Assembly: GCA_016722295.1 (NCBI GenBank)
Contig: JADKGL010000022.1
Span: 1-28,807 of the forward strand
Source: Saprospiraceae bacterium
GTDB taxonomy: Bacteria > Bacteroidota > Bacteroidia > Chitinophagales > Saprospiraceae
Direction of reading: 5' to 3'
Length of the DNA: 28,807 nucleotides
Under the pieces are notes generated by a model that was not told the origin of the DNA, did no database searches, and saw only the letters and a program-made list of their open reading frames with translations. The number at the start of each line of letters is the position of its first letter. The first letter of the stretch is position 1. The translations under genes were made by a program, and so were the position numbers. Shown here in pieces: positions 25,532 through 28,807 of the stretch.

Positions 25532-25906
25532 TCAAAATGGCAGATTGAATCTCTTATTCAGATGCAGTTTTACTGTAAATACTTCTTGCGCTGGATTTGG
25601 TGTAATCTCCATACCTACTTCACTTGGAGCTAAGTCAACAGTGTTTGTATATCTTGATAGATTACATCCAAGTCCTAATGTCAAACATGCTCGTGGAGCA
25701 TAATATCCAATTAAAGTATCGATGAATTTTCTTGCTTTTTCTGGAGACATATCAGGATTTGTTCTTCTTGCCAAAGAGTCATTTGGATTTGAAGAAGACC
25801 AAAAATCCCAAGGAGAAGAATCATAAAGATTTGATCTTACTACTGGGTATAAGCCTTCATATCCATCATTTAACACACGAGAAGCTTTGAATATGGGTCT
25901 TGCCAA
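25532..25906 (-). CDS. C-terminal segment of the frameshifted hydrolase (T9SS sorting domain)
   Basis: Reads ARPIFKASRVLNDGYEGLYP, then SPEKARKFIDTLIGYYAPRA and the start of a type-A T9SS sorting domain, MEITPNPAQEVFTVKLHLN. The first codon is an internal TTG, not a gene start. It breaks after FNLPF; the sorting domain continues in the reductase frame as LMDVTSKQMRTWNNV and NNVLEINRNDISGG, and then in a third frame as FFVLYKK followed by a stop. Confidence 0.65.
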   Translation of the reverse strand: MARPIFKASRVLNDGYEGLYPVVRSNLYDSSPWDFWSSSNPNDSLARRTNPDMSPEKARKFIDTLIGYYAPRACLTLGLGCNLSRYTNTVDLAPSEVGMEITPNPAQEVFTVKLHLNKRFNLPF

Positions 25907-25964
25907 GTTCTTGCTGTTGGTGCAAATTTATTGTTATTGCCATAATCGTTAGACAACTTTTGTA

Positions 25965-26180
25965 TCAAATATGATCCTTGTACTTTACAACTTCCAATGG
26001 TGGGAGTCCAGGTACCAATACTAATCCTTCTTTGTAAGGAGCGAACGGATCATTTGTTGTATGAATAGAAATCATTGGCTTTTGTCCTGGATCAATCCAA
26101 GCTGTATCAGCTACTGCACCACCCATGTTTACAGACATTGCAAAATCAGAAGATTGAGCAACGTGATTCGGATAGCACAA
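25965..26180 (-). CDS. middle segment of the frameshifted hydrolase
   Basis: Open stretch reading TLCYPNHVAQSSDFAMSVN, then WIDPGQKPMISIHTTNDPFA, where the TNDPFAPY region has the position and look of the acid-residue loop of alpha/beta hydrolases. It opens upstream as far as the break at 26240 (GIVPPEFAAVLGLPAGD) and has no real start of its own; the first codon is an internal TTG. It ends at a false stop after EVVKYKDHI, where the true frame gives EVVKVQGSYLIQKL. Confidence 0.6.
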   Translation of the reverse strand: MCYPNHVAQSSDFAMSVNMGGAVADTAWIDPGQKPMISIHTTNDPFAPYKEGLVLVPGLPPLEVVKYKDHI

Positions 26181-26304
26181 TGTATCTCCTGCAGGGAGTC
26201 CTAATACAGCAGCAAATTCTGGAGGAACAATACCAACAGTTTTCCTTCGATATCACCATTTACTCCTGGAACAACCATAGGAATAATATTTCCTGCGACA
26301 CTTA

Positions 26305-26943
26305 TTAAAACTTACCGTCAGAAGCAGTTGGTATTTTCAAATAATTGTCCAAGCTACTTGTAGTTGTAGACAAATAGCCTCCAGTACCTTGTCCCCATAG
26401 AACAATTTTGTTAGGATCTATACCATAAGGATTTCCTGCTTCCTCAACACCTCTTCTAAAAAATCGAATCGCAGTTCGCGCATCTTGAACTCCACGATAA
26501 GCAGCATTGATTAATGTAAATACTCTAATATCCTTTACTGTATTCGTAGGATCCCATCCCAAACGATATGATGCCGAAGCAACGACATATCCCATTTTTG
26601 CTAATTTTGTACAAATATCTACTACAGTAGAATCTGATCTCGTTCCACTAGCTCCACCGTTTTGCGGCCAAGGTAAAAAGTTACCTGTATGTAGATAAAT
26701 CACCAAAGGTCTATCAGTCCTTGTATCTCCAACTGGTGTATAAAGATCTAATCTTAGAGCTTGAGGAACTGCTTCACCAACTTGCCTTTGTAATAAAATA
26801 GTTGCGTTTACACCATACACCACATCTTTCTGAACATTGACTTCAGAAAATACTTGATCTAGGTAACGCTCTTGTGCATTTGCTTTAAAAAAAGCTCCTG
26901 ACAATAGTAAAAAAAATAAGAAAACATGTACATTTTGTTTCAT
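26305..26943 (-). CDS. N-terminal segment of the frameshifted hydrolase
   Basis: 212 residues from ATG at 26943 (a GTG at 26952 is the only longer option). Carries the signal peptide (1-24), the early strand PLVIYLHTGNFLPWPQNGG (79-97) where esterases have the oxyanion HGG, a conserved YVVASASYRLGW (119-130) and the elbow strand KIVLWGQGTGGYL (179-191). The stop at 26305 follows PTASDGKF and is caused by the first frameshift; the protein then continues ISVAGNIIPMVVPG in the next frame. Confidence 0.75.
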   Translation of the reverse strand: MKQNVHVFLFFLLLSGAFFKANAQERYLDQVFSEVNVQKDVVYGVNATILLQRQVGEAVPQALRLDLYTPVGDTRTDRPLVIYLHTGNFLPWPQNGGASGTRSDSTVVDICTKLAKMGYVVASASYRLGWDPTNTVKDIRVFTLINAAYRGVQDARTAIRFFRRGVEEAGNPYGIDPNKIVLWGQGTGGYLSTTTSSLDNYLKIPTASDGKF

Positions 26944-26973
26944 ATTAATCACAATTTATTTAATTTAAAATTT

Positions 26974-28254
26974 TTACTTTTTTTTCCAATCATATAATAA
27001 ACTAACATAAGCTAATCGCCCAATCTGTGGTCCACCATAAGTCTCATAATGCAAATTATTTAAAAGATTTGAAGCACCTAATTTAAAAGTCAAATTAATC
27101 TTTTCAACTCTATAATTAATCTGTGCATCGAGCAATCCATAATCTGGTAAATAACCAGTGAACTGCGGTGATCCTTCAAAAACAAATCCTTGCACCCATT
27201 TATAATTTACATTGAATCCAAAATTATTGAATCTTTTACCTCCTATAATCATTTGTATATCTCTACCAGATAAACCTAAGTTGTATTTGTGTTCAGGTGT
27301 ATTGAATGCTGGAATAATAGGATCAGATTCTGTCGTCTTTACTAATTTGTTCCAAGAATAATTTCCACTTACTCCAAAGTATTTTGCAAAGTAATAATTC
27401 AATCCAATGGAAAAACCTTGAGTCTGAACTGTATTAATAGAATTCGCAGAATAGCGATACGCTTGTAATCCCCTTGGTATACCTAGAAAATCAAAACTGT
27501 CTACATGAACTCCAATATTATATCCAATAAAGTCTTTATAAGTAGAAAAATAATACCCAAAGTCTGTATAAATTTTATTAAATAAAGTAGTCCGAAATCC
27601 AGTTTCAAATGTTCTCACACGTTCTGGTTTCACAGGAGCGATGTCAAAGTACCCTAAATTTGAAACACGCTTATCTCCCAAATATTTAAGAAATGACTCT
27701 ACCGTGATCAAATCTTGAACTCCATTCAAGTTCCCGGATAAAATAGCACGTCCCACATTTAGATTTAAATACTGATCTGTCAAAGTTGGATTACGCAATG
27801 CTGATGAGAATGATACTCTCCAATATGAATTCTCTTTTGGTTTGTAAACTAGTGAAGCAGCAGGAGTAAATATAAAGTCGAAATTTTGATTCTTATCCAT
27901 TCTGCAAGTCAAAGTAGATGTCAATTTATTAGAAATAAATTTTCTACTCAAACCTGAATAGACACCAAACTCTGAATTCGAAATTCTACTTGTCTCACTA
28001 TCATTAAAAATTGTGCCATCTGAATATGGACGATACAATCTATAATTGGCACCTACTGTCCAATAATCTAACCATTCAGGTGTAAAGCGATACTCTCCTT
28101 GAATGTGATACAATGCAGATTTATCAAAAAAACGTGTTCCCTTTTCGGTAGGGTTCGATTTCGCTGAAGTAATTTTTTTAAATTCTTCTTCGAATTCTTG
28201 AGTGCCAGGTTTTAGATAATCTCTTGTAACTTCTTTTGGATCAATTGACTTCAA
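26974..28254 (-). CDS. C-terminal barrel segment of the TonB-dependent receptor
   Basis: 426 residues of alternating amphipathic beta-strands and loops: WLDYWTVGANYRLYRPYSDG, RVSFSSALRNPTLTDQYLNL (the RNPT-DQY pattern is common in Bacteroidota receptor barrels), VKPERVRTFETGFRT, ending in KLGASNLLNNLHYETYGGP and a terminal aromatic strand. The frame continues upstream of the apparent start, reading GKATFDFDKARQWLRDNRDS, until the break at 28354-28357, so MKS at 28254 is not the real start. Confidence 0.8.
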   Translation of the reverse strand: MKSIDPKEVTRDYLKPGTQEFEEEFKKITSAKSNPTEKGTRFFDKSALYHIQGEYRFTPEWLDYWTVGANYRLYRPYSDGTIFNDSETSRISNSEFGVYSGLSRKFISNKLTSTLTCRMDKNQNFDFIFTPAASLVYKPKENSYWRVSFSSALRNPTLTDQYLNLNVGRAILSGNLNGVQDLITVESFLKYLGDKRVSNLGYFDIAPVKPERVRTFETGFRTTLFNKIYTDFGYYFSTYKDFIGYNIGVHVDSFDFLGIPRGLQAYRYSANSINTVQTQGFSIGLNYYFAKYFGVSGNYSWNKLVKTTESDPIIPAFNTPEHKYNLGLSGRDIQMIIGGKRFNNFGFNVNYKWVQGFVFEGSPQFTGYLPDYGLLDAQINYRVEKINLTFKLGASNLLNNLHYETYGGPQIGRLAYVSLLYDWKKK

Positions 28255-28369
28255 ATTAGCATAAGATTCTGATAAAGTATGCCATGCAGTCAGTGAATCT
28301 CTATTGTCTCTTAACCATTGCCGAGCCTTATCAAAATCGAAAGTAGCTTTACCAAAACAGGATCAAAAG

Positions 28370-28756
28370 TTATTTGAGGATAACCAAGCCTTTCATTCTG
28401 TCTTGAAACTTACCAATAACTTTCCAATAACTTCTATAATCTTGTGACCAAGCTTCATCATTTGTTGTTTGTTCTAATAATTTCAAAGCGGTAAAATATG
28501 GATCATATGAGTCTCCTGCATCTGCATTTGTCACATAAGCCCTAACAAAATATTTATTTTCCTTTCTTACTTCTATCCTATTTTGAAAAAACAAAATATT
28601 CTTTAAACTAAATCGATTGTCTCCTTGATAAACTGTAGTTCCTGAACCAAAACTTCCTGCAAGAATCAACTCAGGAGACTCAAATTTTTTAGCGGGAAAC
28701 AATTTAAAGTGTAAAGCTGCATTTGCTTTATAATTTTTTGTATTGTAATCTACCAA
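28370..28756 (-). CDS. upstream segment of the TonB-dependent receptor
   Basis: 128 residues beginning at an internal TTG; the protein already reads DYFSRTGYKEVDLVDYNTKN before it. Content is early barrel: NYKANAALHFKLFP, ELILAGSFGSGTTVYQGDN, YFVRAYVTNADAGDSYDPYF. Ends at a false stop after GLVILK, where the other frame gives GYPQITFDPV. Confidence 0.7.
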   Translation of the reverse strand: MVDYNTKNYKANAALHFKLFPAKKFESPELILAGSFGSGTTVYQGDNRFSLKNILFFQNRIEVRKENKYFVRAYVTNADAGDSYDPYFTALKLLEQTTNDEAWSQDYRSYWKVIGKFQDRMKGLVILK

Positions 28757-28807
28757 ATCGACTTCCTTGTAACCTGTTCTTGAAAAATAATCTCAAGCCT
28801 GGATCGG

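Larger units (their letters stand above)
25415..26943 (-). pseudogene. frameshifted alpha/beta-hydrolase-fold protein with T9SS type-A tail
   Basis: One gene of about 510 codons read in several frames. Signal peptide (MKQNVHVFLFFLLLSGAFF, cleavage after ANAQ, residue 24), hydrolase domain, then a T9SS sorting domain (EITPNPAQEVFTVKL to FFVLYKK and stop TAA at 25417-25415). Breaks lie at a T-run at 26307-26310, an A-run at 26240-26243, an A-run at 25984-25986, a G-pair at 25903-25904, a T-run at 25534-25537 and near 25433-25442. At the first five, adding a single base to the run restores the family-like protein; the last could be one extra C. Positions are on the top strand, runs as read on the minus strand. 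The near-perfect protein between breaks favours sequencing error over true decay. The elbow GQGTGG lacks the usual serine. Confidence 0.8.
26974..28807 (-). pseudogene. TonB-dependent receptor, 5' part beyond the window, frameshifted
   Basis: C-terminal part (about 610 codons) of an outer-membrane TonB-dependent receptor barrel; plug and signal peptide lie outside the window. Read continuously it goes DYFSRTGYKEVDLVDYNTKN ... RMKGLGYPQITFDPVFGKAT ... ending in SLLYDWKKK. Breaks occur near 28793 (in-frame TGA, an extra A or a missing base), at the G/A run 28389-28393 and at a T-run 28354-28357; the last two are mended by one added base each. The 427-codon downstream part is intact. The hydrolase gene starts 30 nt after the stop, so receptor and hydrolase form one operon. 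Ligand unknown. Confidence 0.8.

Noticed and set aside
25422..25703. Rightward 93-codon ORF opposite the hydrolase tail
   Set aside because: No recognisable protein pattern, and the opposite strand carries an evident T9SS sorting domain.

Overview
This AT-rich window comes from a Bacteroidota genome, probably of the Saprospiria/Chitinophagia type (inference). The evidence is two kinds of type IX secretion (T9SS) C-terminal sorting domain, an ECF sigma/FecR/TonB-receptor regulatory operon, DUF4249, gliding-type CTDs, weak or absent Shine-Dalgarno sequences, and promoters of the Bacteroidota form TTTG-N17/18-TAnnTTTG in front of both tRNA genes.

Left region (1-7.2 kb): a small secreted protein, tRNA-Ser(UGA), then a leftward operon running ECF sigma factor, FecR-type anti-sigma factor, transducing TonB-dependent receptor (STN domain), DUF4249 lipoprotein. 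This is a cell-surface signalling and outer-membrane uptake unit with unknown ligand. Divergent to it are a lipoprotein and tRNA-His(GUG).

Centre (7.2-18.7 kb): a 1503-residue secreted M43 metalloprotease with a lectin-like domain, seven exactly 51-residue repeats and a type-B T9SS sorting domain. Then come fabG, a DUF1800/DUF1501 pair (the second with a T9SS type-A tail), a WbqC-like protein and a family-2-like glycosyltransferase in head-to-head arrangement 5 nt apart, and a glycine-rich RRM RNA-binding protein with a long leader.

Right-centre (18.6-25.4 kb): a p-aminobenzoate (folate) cluster with pabA divergent from overlapping pabB-pabC-yggS, then a TPR protein, a PstS-like lipoprotein and an aldo/keto reductase.

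Right end (25.4-28.8 kb): a TonB-dependent receptor (5' part outside the window) followed by a T9SS-sorted alpha/beta-hydrolase-fold protein. Both are broken by at least eight frameshifts, most repaired by restoring one base to a homopolymer. No frameshift is seen in the first 25.4 kb. The end is therefore more likely low-quality consensus near a contig end than two truly decayed genes. The hydrolase also lacks the usual serine in its nucleophile elbow.

I saw no CRISPR array, insertion sequence, prophage or rRNA. No clearly undescribed system is proven. The best candidates for a second look are the repeat-bearing protease, the hydrolase with the altered elbow beside its receptor, the sigma/receptor operon with TTG starts, and the RRM gene leader.
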